A DNA stretch of 64,000 nt from Verrucomicrobiota bacterium (GTDB taxonomy: Bacteria; Verrucomicrobiota; Verrucomicrobiia; Verrucomicrobiales; DEV007), in NCBI GenBank assembly GCA_030625775.1, contig DAOUQC010000002.1:62001-126000 (forward strand), read 5' to 3'. Below are positions 1 through 9,024 of the stretch, piece after piece (position 1 is the stretch's first letter; each line of letters begins with the position of its first letter). Below the pieces are notes generated by a model, which saw only the letters and a program-made list of their open reading frames with translations, was not told the DNA's origin and made no database searches. The translations under genes were made by a program, and so were the position numbers.

Positions 1-615
1 ATCATTCCAGTAAACTTTATAGCCACTGTCATGCGGTGGGTTGTGACTGGCTGTCAGCACGATCCCACCGGAGGCATTCAGATGCCTTACAGCAAAGGAC
101 AACTCAGGTGTCGAGCGCGGGCTGGTGAACAAATAAACATCGACTCCATTCCGGGTAGCGACCTCGGCAACATGGGCGGCGAACTCTTCGGCAAAGTGAC
201 GAGTGTCATGGGCAATCACGATCGAAGTCCTTCCCCCGCCCGCCTGCTCCCCGGCTGTGATCAAAGACCTCACATAACCGGCCGTCGCCCGTTTCAGATT
301 GTAAAAATTCACCACATTGGTTCCCACACAGGGGAATTCAGGCCGCCCAAGTTCATTGGGGGTGCCCCGCTCAGCCGCAGTGACAATTTTACCAATGCTT
401 CTGCCACGCAAGCCTCCCGTGCCGAACTTCAATGTTTGATAAAACCGGTCATTGAGTTCCGACCACTCCTGCTGGTCGATTAACTCCGCCACGCTGTCGT
501 GATAAAGCGGCAGATCACTCGAATCGAGCAAATGGCGGATATTCTCCGCACTGGATGAAAAAAGGTGGCCGTCGGCGACAGCTTGTTTAATGGTCTCACT
601 AAGTTCAGGTGTCAT
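1..615 (-). CDS. Phosphoglucomutase/phosphomannomutase family protein (3' end outside window)
   Basis: Reading the minus strand from the ATG at 615 gives an open frame of 205 codons that runs off the window edge, so only the N-terminal part is present. Near residue 64 it has FGTGGLRG, the N-terminal signature of alpha-D-phosphohexomutases. Near the window edge it has TASHNPPHDSGYKVYW; the Ser of TASHNP is the residue that carries the phosphate in this family. The family interconverts hexose 1- and 6-phosphates in the cytoplasm, feeding glycogen, cell-wall and nucleotide-sugar pathways. The N-terminal extension before FGTGGLRG fits the long (about 550-600 aa) PgcA-like type rather than the short ManB/GlmM type. 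The substrate cannot be decided from this part. The gene is divergent from the methyltransferase at 778. Confidence 0.88.
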   Translation of the reverse strand, partial: MTPELSETIKQAVADGHLFSSSAENIRHLLDSSDLPLYHDSVAELIDQQEWSELNDRFYQTLKFGTGGLRGRSIGKIVTAAERGTPNELGRPEFPCVGTNVVNFYNLKRATAGYVRSLITAGEQAGGGRTSIVIAHDTRHFAEEFAAHVAEVATRNGVDVYLFTSPRSTPELSFAVRHLNASGGIVLTASHNPPHDSGYKVYWND

Positions 616-656
616 TTCGTTTGCATTGTAGTTCTTCGCCGTGAGAATTGAAAGCA

Positions 657-676
657 CCTCGTGGCAAGCCACGAGG
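657..676. repeat. Perfect intergenic hairpin, REP-like
   Basis: CCTCGTGGC-AA-GCCACGAGG has two perfect 9-bp arms with a 2-bp centre. It lies in the 162-bp gap between two divergent genes, so it is not placed as a terminator for either. It resembles the other intergenic palindromes at 8977 and 32311 in style (short, GC-rich, near-zero loop). It may be a dispersed palindromic repeat or a 5'-UTR stem-loop of the mutase gene. Confidence 0.5.
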
Positions 677-777
677 AAACTCTCCATACCATCTTGCCTT
701 CGGAAAAACAATATGAACTCGCTAGCTCAGCGGCACACCACTGAGAATACGCTCGTCAGGTATTCAATCATTCTGAA

Positions 778-1674
778 ATGATACAATGGGAATCTCAACT
801 GCAGCCGATGCCCAACGCCCGCACCACCGCCGGGCGTGTTCTGCATGGTTCGGCTCTGGGACGACCCGACCTCAGAATCGATCAATACGATGGCCATTGG
901 CTGGTGCAGACTCGTGATGGTGATTTTCCCGACGAGTTGCGTGGTATCACACCAGGACTGGCCCGCTCCCTGTGGTGGAAACGGCTCGATAAAACCTCGA
1001 AAACCGCACCCCAATGGATTGAAGGTGAAGGCCTCGAAAAAAAATTCCTGGTTGCGGAAAATGACGCCCGTTATGCAATTGATTTCCAGGCAGGCTATTC
1101 GCAGGGCCTGTTTCTCGATCAACGCCTGAATCGTGAGAAATTAAGCCGTCGAACCCAGTCCGGAGACCGGATATTGAACTGTTTCTCCTATACCTGCTCG
1201 TTTTCGGTGGTAGCTGCACTGGCTGGTGCGATCACCAGCAGTATGGATTTGTCTAGACGTTATCTGGATTGGGGCAAGGAAAATTTTCTCCTCAACCAGC
1301 TCCCGCCCGACGACCATTTTTTCTGTAAAGGGGACGTGATGGATTGGCTCAAACGTTTTGCCAGGCAAGGCCGTCGTTTTAACGGCGTGATTCTTGATCC
1401 CCCCACTTTTTCCCGTAATGGCAAAAAAGTATTCAAGGTCGAAAAAAATTATGCTGAGCTGGTTCAGCTGGCTGCGACGCTGTTGAACGAAGACGGAGGC
1501 TGGTTGCTGTGCTCAACCAATCATCACAGCCTGCAGGAATGGAGCTTCGAAACTATGCTCTATGAAGGCATCGATATGGCCGGACGCAACCTGGTCAAAT
1601 CCGAAGCGGGGGAAATGCCTCCTGAATTCGTTGGTGACGATTATTTGAAATCCTTCTGGCTTGATGTTGAGTAG
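778..1674 (+). CDS. Class I SAM-dependent methyltransferase, RlmI/RlmK-like rRNA methylase
   Basis: 298 aa. The N-terminal third has a beta-rich domain ending in GYSQGLFLDQRLNRE; the FLDQR motif is typical of the RlmI/RlmK (YccW/RlmL C-terminal) family. The Rossmann fold follows, with NCFSYTCSFSVVAALAGA (SAM-binding loop I), then an acidic strand end (SSMDLS), and the motif IV signature GVILDPPTFSR near residue 208. DPPxF is characteristic of rRNA base (cytosine-C5 or guanine) methylases of this group. There is no N-terminal PUA domain as in E. coli RlmI. The likely role is methylation of 23S rRNA in the cytoplasm; the target base cannot be read from sequence. The 3' end overlaps the long frame of hisD, but the better hisD start at 1700 lies 25 bp after the stop. 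Confidence 0.8.
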   Translation: MIQWESQLQPMPNARTTAGRVLHGSALGRPDLRIDQYDGHWLVQTRDGDFPDELRGITPGLARSLWWKRLDKTSKTAPQWIEGEGLEKKFLVAENDARYAIDFQAGYSQGLFLDQRLNREKLSRRTQSGDRILNCFSYTCSFSVVAALAGAITSSMDLSRRYLDWGKENFLLNQLPPDDHFFCKGDVMDWLKRFARQGRRFNGVILDPPTFSRNGKKVFKVEKNYAELVQLAATLLNEDGGWLLCSTNHHSLQEWSFETMLYEGIDMAGRNLVKSEAGEMPPEFVGDDYLKSFWLDVE

Positions 1675-1699
1675 TCAGTTCCGAGTCAGCTTTCCTATT

Positions 1700-2992
1700 A
1701 TGCGTTTCATTTCCTATCAGCAGAAAAATTTTAAAACGGCGATCAAAAAATTGTCCCGCCGCTCGCAGCCTCTTGCCCAGGTTGAGCGCACCGTCACGCA
1801 AGTGATTGACGAAGTGAAAGAGGGCGGAGACAAGGCTCTGCTGGCTATAGGCAAAAAATTCGACCGGGTGGATTTTCGCAAGGCCGGCGATCTGAAAGTC
1901 TGTGAAGCTGAACTGAAAGCAGCCGGAACCAGCCTGAATACAAAAGAAAAACGCGCCATCGCCGCTTCACGTAAAAACGCGATTTCCTTCGCCAAGCTCA
2001 GCATGCGGAAAAACTGGACAGCCAAAAATGCCCAGGGAGCTCAGGTAGGAGAAATCTTCCAGCCCTTTGAACGGGTCGGCATCTATGTGCCCGGCGGCAC
2101 CGCTCCCCTGGTCTCGACGGTCAACATGACCGTTGCCCTTGCCAAAGCCGCAGGGGTACCGGAAATCGTCGTCTGCACTCCACCTGCACCCGACGGCACC
2201 ATCAACCCCGCCCTACTCTACGCCCTGCAGCAGGCCGGAGCGACCGAAGTTTACAAAGTCGGCGGCGCCCAGGCCCTTGCCGCCATGGCCATCGGCACCC
2301 GCACTATTTCTCCAGTGGCAAAAGTTTTTGGACCAGGCAATTCCTACGTGGTAGAAGCCAAACGCCAACTTTTTGGCTTGGTGGCGGTGGACCTGCTGCC
2401 CGGCCCCAGTGAAATCCTTGTACTTTGTGACAACACGGCCAAACCTGCCTGGATCGCCACCGATCTGCTGGCCCAGGCTGAACACGGACCGGACAGTGCT
2501 GTAGTGCTGGTCAGCACCAGCGAAAAAACACTGAAATCCGTGCAGCAGGAAGTTGAAAAACAAGCTCTCACATTGAAACGTCAGAAACCTCTGCGTGAAG
2601 TCCTCAAGAAGGGTTCCACCTACGTGCTGGTCGAAAATATGGAAGACGGCGTTCAGATTGCGAATGACTTTGCCCCGGAACATGTATTGCTCATTGCGCG
2701 CAAAGAAAAAAGCCTGCTACCTAAAATCAAAACAGCTGGTGCCATTTTTCTCGGCAATTACTCGCCGGTGGCCGTCGGTGATTTCCTCGCCGGCCCAAGC
2801 CACGAACTGCCGACCGGCGGCGCAGGGAAATCTTTCCCCGGCCTGACCGTTGATCAATTTCAACGCCGGACCAGCGTGGTCAAACTTGACCGGGCTTCGA
2901 TGGAAAAATCAGCCCCCATAGTAGAAGCTTTTGCCCGAATGGAGGGCCTGGACGCGCATGGTCGCTCGGCTGCGATCCGGCTGGAAAAGTGA
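1700..2992 (+). CDS. hisD: Histidinol dehydrogenase
   Basis: HisD oxidises L-histidinol to L-histidine in two NAD-dependent, zinc-dependent steps, the last reactions of histidine synthesis. Signatures in order: FERVGIYVPGGTAPLVSTV, KVGGAQALAAMAIGT, VFGPGNSYVVEAKR, VDLLPGPSEILVL, AEHGPDSAVVLVST, FAPEHVLLI, and the C-terminal GDFLAGPSHELPTGGAGKSF. The last contains the Glu-Leu-Pro-Thr region that binds the substrate. The frame is open from 1661, but starting at the ATG at 1700 gives 430 aa, the normal family size, and avoids overlap with the upstream gene. No other his genes lie in the window, so histidine genes are probably scattered in this genome. It is convergent with the PBP gene, with stops only 5 bp apart. 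Confidence 0.95.
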   Translation: MRFISYQQKNFKTAIKKLSRRSQPLAQVERTVTQVIDEVKEGGDKALLAIGKKFDRVDFRKAGDLKVCEAELKAAGTSLNTKEKRAIAASRKNAISFAKLSMRKNWTAKNAQGAQVGEIFQPFERVGIYVPGGTAPLVSTVNMTVALAKAAGVPEIVVCTPPAPDGTINPALLYALQQAGATEVYKVGGAQALAAMAIGTRTISPVAKVFGPGNSYVVEAKRQLFGLVAVDLLPGPSEILVLCDNTAKPAWIATDLLAQAEHGPDSAVVLVSTSEKTLKSVQQEVEKQALTLKRQKPLREVLKKGSTYVLVENMEDGVQIANDFAPEHVLLIARKEKSLLPKIKTAGAIFLGNYSPVAVGDFLAGPSHELPTGGAGKSFPGLTVDQFQRRTSVVKLDRASMEKSAPIVEAFARMEGLDAHGRSAAIRLEK

Positions 2993-2997
2993 GCTGA

Positions 2998-5415
2998 TTA
3001 TTTCTTTTTGAAAATCTTCTTCAACTTGGTGAAGAAGCCCGGCCCGGAGGGTGCACCTTTTTGTTGTGTTGCCGCTCCACCGCGATGGACAGCACAGACC
3101 GCCCTGGGGAACAAGGTGTCAGGAACCTTGGTTCTGTAAGCCACCCCCTTCTGGCGGCAACCCTTGTTCACCAGTTTTCCAGAAATTCGGCACAGCTCGA
3201 CCTGCATCACATCCATCGCCTGTGGTAGCGGCCCGGCTTGATACTCCTTCATCGCCCCGGCAGTCTTCATCGCATCCGCCCAGATCGGCAGGGCAAGACG
3301 GCTACCGTAACCATGATCGATGATCCTCTGCGGCTGATCCAATCCCACCCACACCCCACCCGTCAAGCGGCTGCTGTATCCTAGAAACCATGCATCCTGA
3401 TAGTCATTGGTTGTACCCGTTTTGCCACCACTGGGCACAGTAAAACCCATCTCCCTCGCCGATGACCCGGTTCCACCTTTCGCCATCACTTTCTCCAGAA
3501 TCCGGGAGGTGACCCACGCCGCTTCAGGCGTTAGAACCCGATAGCCCACCCGCCTGTTTTCATAGACCATGTCATTGCGGCGACCTTTGATCCGCTCGAT
3601 CAAATAAGGTCGCAGGCGATATCCCTCGTTAGGAAATACCGAGTAAGCACTGGTAACCGCCTCCAGAGTTGCCGTCATATTTCCGATATAGAGCTGCGGT
3701 GATTTTTCAATTTTGCCCTCATTGCTGAGCCCTGCATGGATCGCCATTTCTTTCACCACATCGATGCCCGCCCGCTCGCCCACGCGTACACTCATGGTAT
3801 TGCGCGAGCGAATCAATCCAAGTTCTGCCTTCTGCAGACCGAGGTATTTGCCATCTGAATTGCGCGGACTCCAATTACCCGGATACCACTTGATTTCACC
3901 TGGTCGGATCGGGTTGTCGTTGATCAGGGTGCCCGGGAAGGTTCCCGATTCAAATGCTGCAGCGTAGACCAGCGCTTTAAAAACCGAGCCCACTGTGCGC
4001 CGGCCGACTAGAGCACGATTGTATTGACTGTGCTGATAATTGCGCCCCCCGACCATCGCCCGCACCGCTCCGCTTTCATTGTCAATCATCACCACCGCCG
4101 CCTGCAGGTAGTCCGGTTTTTCGTCCTTCTTCTTAAACCAACGAGCCTCGAAGTGTTTCATTGTTCGATGCGGATAGCCCGCCGTGAGCTCGATACCCCG
4201 CAAACGTGCTTCCACCGCCTGCTCAGTAGCCCGCTGCAGACGCATGTCAAAAGTGGTATAAATTTCCAATCCCCCGTCTTCCAATTCGGCCTTCTCCAGA
4301 ATAGCCCTCAGCTCCCTGCGAACCGAACCCATAACTGCTAAATTTACAGGTTCTTTTTTACTGCCCGATTTTTTAAACCAGGAAATAAGCGGCTTCTGTC
4401 TTTTGACCCGCACGGCTTGCCGCTCCACTTTTTTCTTCTCTTCCGGCGTGATCATTCCTTCGACCAATAACCGGTCCAACACCATGTCGCGCTCGCCCAG
4501 CGCGGATTTGTAATGCCGGAAGGGAGAAAAACGATTCGGCGCACGAATGATCCCGGCCAGCATGGCAGCTTCACCCAATGACATCCCGGCAGCGGCTTTG
4601 CCAAAATAAGCCTGCGAGGCCCTTTCGACGCCATACAGTCCGGAGCCGAGAAAAATACGGTTCACATAAAAACCCAGAATTTCCTCCTTCGAATAAGTGG
4701 CTTCGATACGCCGGGCAATGGCCATCTCGAGAAACTTTCGCTTCAGGCTGCGCTCCCGCAGTTCAAAACTATTACGAGCAAGTTGCATAGTCAGAGTACT
4801 GGCACCCTGCACCACTCCGCGATCTTTCACGTTGCGGACAAAGGCTCGCGCCACGCCACGGTAATCAATGCCACCGTGATCGTAAAAGCGCTTGTCTTCT
4901 CGTGCGAGCAAGGCATCCAGAAAGTAAGGGGAAACTTTTTTTAGTGGGACAACGATACGGTCATCGGCCTGCAGACGCCCGATTTCCTCTCCGTGCCTGT
5001 CGTAAATCACCGACTCCCGTGGCATACTGCCAACTTTCCCCATGTCGAAGCCAGCCGCCTGATGATCAAAATACAAAGCTCCGCAAATCAGCAACAAAGT
5101 CCCACTCGCTCCCGCCAGCAACACCAGCATGACAGCGAGACGCATCAAGCGTCCCAAACAACCGCGTTTGTGTTTGCGCTTCGTCTTGCGCTTTGTTTTG
5201 GAATGTTTAGAAGCCCCTGCCTTCTTTTTTTTTGCTGGTTTTTTTTTGCGTGAAGCTGTTTTCTTTTTGGCTGTCTTCCTCGCCGTTTTTTTCTTTGTTA
5301 ATTTTTTTTTCGCCCCTCCTCCACCAGTACGCGCGGCCAGAAAAAACCACTCATCTTCATCAACGTGATTATTATCACCCTCATACTTGGACTTTCTTTT
5401 TCGGGGAAAAAACAT
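2998..5415 (-). CDS. Penicillin-binding protein 1A, bifunctional transglycosylase/transpeptidase
   Basis: A class A PBP of about 805 aa from the ATG at 5415; the 15 codons upstream of it look like leader. It polymerises and cross-links peptidoglycan at the outer face of the cytoplasmic membrane. A short acidic start is followed by about 50 residues that are almost all Lys/Arg/Ala/Thr/Ser (roughly residues 35-85). One membrane helix follows (LAVMLVLLAGASGTLLLICG). The GT51 domain shows LLAREDKRFYDHGGIDYRG near residue 168, with the catalytic Glu in ARED, and GASTLTMQLARN. The transpeptidase has SVFK (nucleophile Ser, near residue 476), SRN and KTGT (near residue 663). The Lys-rich cytoplasmic tail is unusually long. 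The gene stands alone, divergent from nadC. Confidence 0.93.
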   Translation of the reverse strand: MFFPRKRKSKYEGDNNHVDEDEWFFLAARTGGGGAKKKLTKKKTARKTAKKKTASRKKKPAKKKKAGASKHSKTKRKTKRKHKRGCLGRLMRLAVMLVLLAGASGTLLLICGALYFDHQAAGFDMGKVGSMPRESVIYDRHGEEIGRLQADDRIVVPLKKVSPYFLDALLAREDKRFYDHGGIDYRGVARAFVRNVKDRGVVQGASTLTMQLARNSFELRERSLKRKFLEMAIARRIEATYSKEEILGFYVNRIFLGSGLYGVERASQAYFGKAAAGMSLGEAAMLAGIIRAPNRFSPFRHYKSALGERDMVLDRLLVEGMITPEEKKKVERQAVRVKRQKPLISWFKKSGSKKEPVNLAVMGSVRRELRAILEKAELEDGGLEIYTTFDMRLQRATEQAVEARLRGIELTAGYPHRTMKHFEARWFKKKDEKPDYLQAAVVMIDNESGAVRAMVGGRNYQHSQYNRALVGRRTVGSVFKALVYAAAFESGTFPGTLINDNPIRPGEIKWYPGNWSPRNSDGKYLGLQKAELGLIRSRNTMSVRVGERAGIDVVKEMAIHAGLSNEGKIEKSPQLYIGNMTATLEAVTSAYSVFPNEGYRLRPYLIERIKGRRNDMVYENRRVGYRVLTPEAAWVTSRILEKVMAKGGTGSSAREMGFTVPSGGKTGTTNDYQDAWFLGYSSRLTGGVWVGLDQPQRIIDHGYGSRLALPIWADAMKTAGAMKEYQAGPLPQAMDVMQVELCRISGKLVNKGCRQKGVAYRTKVPDTLFPRAVCAVHRGGAATQQKGAPSGPGFFTKLKKIFKKK

Positions 5416-5561
5416 TAGAGATATTCTGACGGTCACTGTCCTACTGCCAACGGCAGGCAACGGTAATGGAAAATTAATAAGGAAACCTTAAGCATATACC
5501 CGATTATTCCATTCTTCCAGTGCCATAAACACAACTTCCCCGGTCAAGCGGATCACCCAGT

Positions 5562-6437
5562 ATGTCCCAGAGTAACGAAATACCGCAAAACGCCCAAGAC
5601 CTGATCGATCTCGCGCTGGCTGAAGATTTGGCTGATCTCGGTGACGTCACCTCGCAACTCTTCATTCCAGCCGATCACAATTCCAGCGCGACCATTGTCA
5701 CCCGGGAATCCGTATGCCTTGCTGGCATCCAGACAGCGCGGGCAGTATTCACTACCGTCGACTCAAAGCTGGAAGTCGAAACTCTACACCCGGATGGCGA
5801 TGTAATAGCACCGGGAGGAAGCATCATGACAGTCCATGGCTCGACCCGCTCTATTCTCACTGCCGAGCGCACCGCACTGAACTTTCTCCAACGCCTGTCC
5901 GGCATCGCTACGGTGACACAACTCTACGTCAAGGCGGTTAAAGGCACCCAGGCCCAGGTTCTGGACACCCGTAAAACAACCCCGGGGTGGCGAATGCTTG
6001 AGAAGGCTGCTGTTGCTGCTGGTGGCGGACGCAACCACCGCATGGGCCTCTACGACGCCATCATGGTCAAAGACAATCACCTCGTAGCTGGAGGCGCTCC
6101 TGCTGACATCTCTGCAGCCATCGACATCGCACGCAAACAATTTGCCAATATCTGTATCGAACTGGAAGTAGACACACTCGAACAATTGCAAAGTTACCTG
6201 AAGATACCCGACATCGATGTGATCCTACTCGACAACATGAATCCGGAATTTTTGGCGCAAGCGGTGGGCATGAGGGATAAAACCGCCCCTTCCGTCAAAT
6301 TAGAAGCCAGCGGCGGGGTCACACTGGACACCATCTACGCCATCGCTGCCACAGGCGTCGATTTTATCTCGGTCGGCGCTCTCACCCATTCTGTTCGCGC
6401 AGTCGACCTGTCACTCGAATTGCAGCCCAATGCCTGA
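5562..6437 (+). CDS. nadC: Nicotinate-nucleotide diphosphorylase (carboxylating)
   Basis: Quinolinate phosphoribosyltransferase: quinolinate plus PRPP gives nicotinate mononucleotide, CO2 and PPi, the entry of de novo NAD synthesis. The 291 aa match the family length. Signatures: LTAERTALNFLQRLSGIAT, LDTRKTTPGWRMLEKAAV, GGGRNHRMGLYDAIMVKDNH, IELEVDTLEQ, VILLDNM, LEASGGVTLDTI and the end motif GVDFISVGALTHS. The conserved Arg/Lys residues that hold quinolinate and PRPP are in these blocks. It starts a four-gene string with tight spacing; its stop overlaps the birA start by 8 bp, indicating co-translation. Confidence 0.95.
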   Translation: MSQSNEIPQNAQDLIDLALAEDLADLGDVTSQLFIPADHNSSATIVTRESVCLAGIQTARAVFTTVDSKLEVETLHPDGDVIAPGGSIMTVHGSTRSILTAERTALNFLQRLSGIATVTQLYVKAVKGTQAQVLDTRKTTPGWRMLEKAAVAAGGGRNHRMGLYDAIMVKDNHLVAGGAPADISAAIDIARKQFANICIELEVDTLEQLQSYLKIPDIDVILLDNMNPEFLAQAVGMRDKTAPSVKLEASGGVTLDTIYAIAATGVDFISVGALTHSVRAVDLSLELQPNA

Positions 6438-7269
6438 ATCCCACACCGACTCGAATTTTCCCGCTTTTGAAGCAAGTAGACTCCGTCTCGCTCTTCAGTC
6501 ACGGCAGGCTGATGCTGCCGTAGGCGATATCCATGTTTTTGACCAGCTACCTTCCACCAATGATGAAGCTTCCCGATTGGCTCGTGCGAGTGCCAAAGAA
6601 AGAACCGTCGTTTTTGCCGAGAGCCAAAGCGCCGGACGCGGGCGACGCGGCAATGCCTGGAACTCACCACCGGGACGAGACCTTTTGTTTTCCCTGGTGC
6701 TTTATCCCAAAAACACCGCTCTTATTAATCACAGCCTTCGCCTCCCTCACTTGATTGCTGTCGCCATTTGCCAGGCCATTGATTCCTCGCTGCCTGATAA
6801 ATCAAGTCAATTAAAGTGGCCTAACGATGTATATGTGAAAGGAAAAAAAATTGCCGGTATCCTGATTGAAAACGCAACGGTATCAGGTCAAACATTTTTC
6901 ATTGCAGGTATAGGTATCAATGTTAATTCCCTCAGCAGCGATCGTCCTGCGGAGCTTCACACGACCGCTACTTCTTTGCGTGAGGAGAACAATCACCCGC
7001 TTGATCGCCATGAAATCGCCGCAGCTTTTCTCTCCAGCTTTGACCACATCTACCCACAGGGTTTGCTGGATTTTGATGCTACTCTAAAAGAACTCAAAAA
7101 ACGCAGCTTGCTCCTCGGCCATGAAATATCAGCTTCTCTAGAGGGCAACAAAATCACTGGTAAGGTCGTCGGTTTTGGTGACAATGGAGAACTGCTTATT
7201 ATTAATCCTCAAGCTTATGGCGAAAAACCTGAAGCCCTCTACAGCGCCGATCAGGTAAGACTGGTATGA
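6430..7269 (+). CDS. birA: Biotin--[acetyl-CoA-carboxylase] ligase
   Basis: Activates biotin with ATP and attaches it to the biotin carrier domain of acetyl-CoA carboxylase and related enzymes. The 279-aa sequence shows the BPL catalytic block: QLPSTNDEASRLA, SQSAGRGRRGNAW (the Gly-Arg-Gly-Arg loop binding biotinyl-5'-AMP), LKWPNDVYVKGKKIAGILIE with the catalytic-site Lys-Trp-Pro-Asn-Asp, and GIGINVN. A small SH3-like C-terminal domain follows. There is no N-terminal winged helix, so it is a monofunctional (group I) ligase that cannot act as the biotin repressor. It overlaps nadC by 8 bp and the next gene by 4 bp (ATGA). Confidence 0.94.
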   Translation: MPESHTDSNFPAFEASRLRLALQSRQADAAVGDIHVFDQLPSTNDEASRLARASAKERTVVFAESQSAGRGRRGNAWNSPPGRDLLFSLVLYPKNTALINHSLRLPHLIAVAICQAIDSSLPDKSSQLKWPNDVYVKGKKIAGILIENATVSGQTFFIAGIGINVNSLSSDRPAELHTTATSLREENNHPLDRHEIAAAFLSSFDHIYPQGLLDFDATLKELKKRSLLLGHEISASLEGNKITGKVVGFGDNGELLIINPQAYGEKPEALYSADQVRLV

Positions 7270-8315
7270 AGTACTCCAAACAAAATCCTATTTTAATCGT
7301 GGGCCAGGGTTTGGCCGGCACTCTGCTCGCCTGGCAATTGATTCGTCAAGGGCAGGAAGTTATGGTGGTTGATCGTGAAGATGCCGTGACCTCTTCCAAA
7401 GTCGCTGGCGGCATCGTTACTCCCATCACTGGAAAACGTTTGGTCAAGACCTGGCGTCTGGACGAATTTTATCCTTTCGCAAAAGAATTTTATCGCTGGG
7501 TCGAAACTCAGACTTCCAGTGAACTCTATTTTGAAAAGCCCATCCAACGTTTGTTCAAGGACCCTGACGAACAATCTGAATTTGACCACCGAATCAAAGA
7601 ACCTGGATTCGCCCGCTATGTATTGAATCGAGGGGTGCCCGACAACCACGGGCTATTGGCAGATAAGGGAGGTTTTGTGATGCCAGGCGCTTACCTCGAC
7701 ATGAATCGTTTTTTAAAGGCCAGTAGGAAATTTTTATCCGAAACGGATGCTTACCAAAACGGAGAAGTAAAACCCGAGGCAATCGAAATCCTTACCGGCG
7801 GTATCCGCTGGCAGGGATCACTTTTCAGTCAGCTGGTATTTTGCGAAGGCTGGACAAAAAATCCGAATCCCTTTTTTGACTGGGTGCCCTTCAAACCTGC
7901 TAAAGGCGAAGTATTGGAAATCACCTGCTCCGGTTTAAGCGAAGACCGGATCATCAATCGCGGAGGTTTCATCGCCCCTCTGGGTGACGGCAAATTCCGC
8001 TCCGGCTCCACCTACGAATGGCAGCAACTCGACAATCAGCCCACTGAATCCGGTCGCAATCAAATCTGCGAAAAAATCTGCAGCATGACTGATTTGCCCT
8101 TTGAAATCACCGATCACCAAGCAGCCGTGCGCCCCGTGATCGGGGGAAGCAAAGCCCTGCTCGGACGACATCCCGGAGAAGAACGGCTGGCGTATTTCAA
8201 CGGATTGGGCTCAAAAGGCGTGCTCAACGGCCCCTTCCTATCCGCCACGCTCGCTGACCACCTCATCAAAGGCAGCCCCATCGAGGAATGTGTCGATGTA
8301 AGGAAAAACCTCTGA
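7266..8315 (+). CDS. FAD-dependent oxidoreductase, DAO family
   Basis: 349 aa. The N-terminus carries a dinucleotide-binding motif, ILIVGQGLAGTLLAWQL, followed by VMVVDRE, the usual acidic end of the second strand. The C-terminal half contains AAVRPVIGGSKALLGRHP and FNGLGSKGVLNGPFLSATLA, as in D-amino acid oxidase-like (PF01266) proteins such as the C-terminal domain of MnmC. The substrate is unknown. In this string it sits before a probable tRNA wobble-base methyltransferase, and MnmC-type oxidases act on the same base. A link to tRNA U34 modification is therefore possible but unproven. The start is fixed by the ATGA overlap with birA. Confidence 0.78.
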   Translation: MKYSKQNPILIVGQGLAGTLLAWQLIRQGQEVMVVDREDAVTSSKVAGGIVTPITGKRLVKTWRLDEFYPFAKEFYRWVETQTSSELYFEKPIQRLFKDPDEQSEFDHRIKEPGFARYVLNRGVPDNHGLLADKGGFVMPGAYLDMNRFLKASRKFLSETDAYQNGEVKPEAIEILTGGIRWQGSLFSQLVFCEGWTKNPNPFFDWVPFKPAKGEVLEITCSGLSEDRIINRGGFIAPLGDGKFRSGSTYEWQQLDNQPTESGRNQICEKICSMTDLPFEITDHQAAVRPVIGGSKALLGRHPGEERLAYFNGLGSKGVLNGPFLSATLADHLIKGSPIEECVDVRKNL

Positions 8316-8340
8316 AGCCCCCGGCGATCCCCGTAAATCA

Positions 8341-8967
8341 ATGCCGGAACATCAATCATCACGCTATAGGGACAGACCCCCTGTAGATAACAATATCATT
8401 CGCATGCTTTGCGGCCGCCCTACCGCAGTGGCCCACGATTTGATTTGTGAACATGTAAAATTGGGTGACCGGGTGGTAGATGCAACGCTTGGCAATGGGT
8501 ATGACACCATTTTTCTCGCTGGACTGGTAGGGCCAACAGGCCATGTCGATAGTTTTGATATTCAAAAAGAGGCGATTGAATCAGCCCGGGAAAAACTGCG
8601 CGAACACAACACTTGCTCCAATCAAGTCACCCTTCACCACGCCAGTCATGAAAAAATAGGCTCTCTGGTAAAAACACCCCTGCAGGCGGTGATGTTTAAT
8701 CTGGGTTATTTACCCGGTGGAGACAAACAGGTGATCACCCGGGCAGCCAGCACCCTGTCCGCTCTGCAGGCCGCTCTCGATCTTTTGCTGCCTGGAGGAA
8801 TTGTGAGCATCGTGGCCTACATCGGTCACCCCGGAGGAATGGAAGAAGGGGAGGCGCTTAGAGTATTCTGCCGCGCTCTGGAGGGAAGCGCTTTCTCGGT
8901 GACCTTCCATGAATCACCCTCAGACAACCCTATCGCGCCCTTTCTGATCACGATCAACCGCGATTAG
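8341..8967 (+). CDS. Class I SAM methyltransferase of the YtqB/MnmM (tRNA U34) type
   Basis: 208 aa. The SAM site is VVDATLGNGYDTIFLAGLVG, with VDSFDIQKEAI as the second strand. The family block VMFNLGYLPGGDK is the rRNA_methylase (PF06962) signature seen in YtqB, and is followed by GGIVSIVAYIGHPGG. In Bacillus and plants this family has been shown to methylate nm5(s2)U34 of tRNA (MnmM). That function is known for the family; assignment here is by motif only. It ends the nadC-birA-oxidoreductase string, 25 bp after the oxidoreductase, and is convergent with ndk. Confidence 0.82.
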   Translation: MPEHQSSRYRDRPPVDNNIIRMLCGRPTAVAHDLICEHVKLGDRVVDATLGNGYDTIFLAGLVGPTGHVDSFDIQKEAIESAREKLREHNTCSNQVTLHHASHEKIGSLVKTPLQAVMFNLGYLPGGDKQVITRAASTLSALQAALDLLLPGGIVSIVAYIGHPGGMEEGEALRVFCRALEGSAFSVTFHESPSDNPIAPFLITINRD

Positions 8968-8976
8968 GCTGTCAAC

Positions 8977-8997
8977 GGGCCTGCGAGTCGCAGGCCC
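8977..8997. terminator. Perfect hairpin between convergent genes
   Basis: GGGCCTGCGA-G-TCGCAGGCCC: 10-bp perfect arms in the 57-bp space between the stops of the methyltransferase (8967) and ndk (9025). The position suits a bidirectional terminator, but neither side has a T-run. It may equally be a REP-like palindrome; read on the minus strand it is preceded by GTAGGG, as is the second hairpin at 32340. Confidence 0.5.
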
Positions 8998-9024
8998 CTA
9001 CCATTACGGCTTCACAGAAAATTC

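Noticed and set aside
31-483. 150-codon plus-strand frame at the window start
   Set aside because: It is antisense to the phospho-sugar mutase frame, which has clear family motifs (FGTGGLRG, TASHNP).
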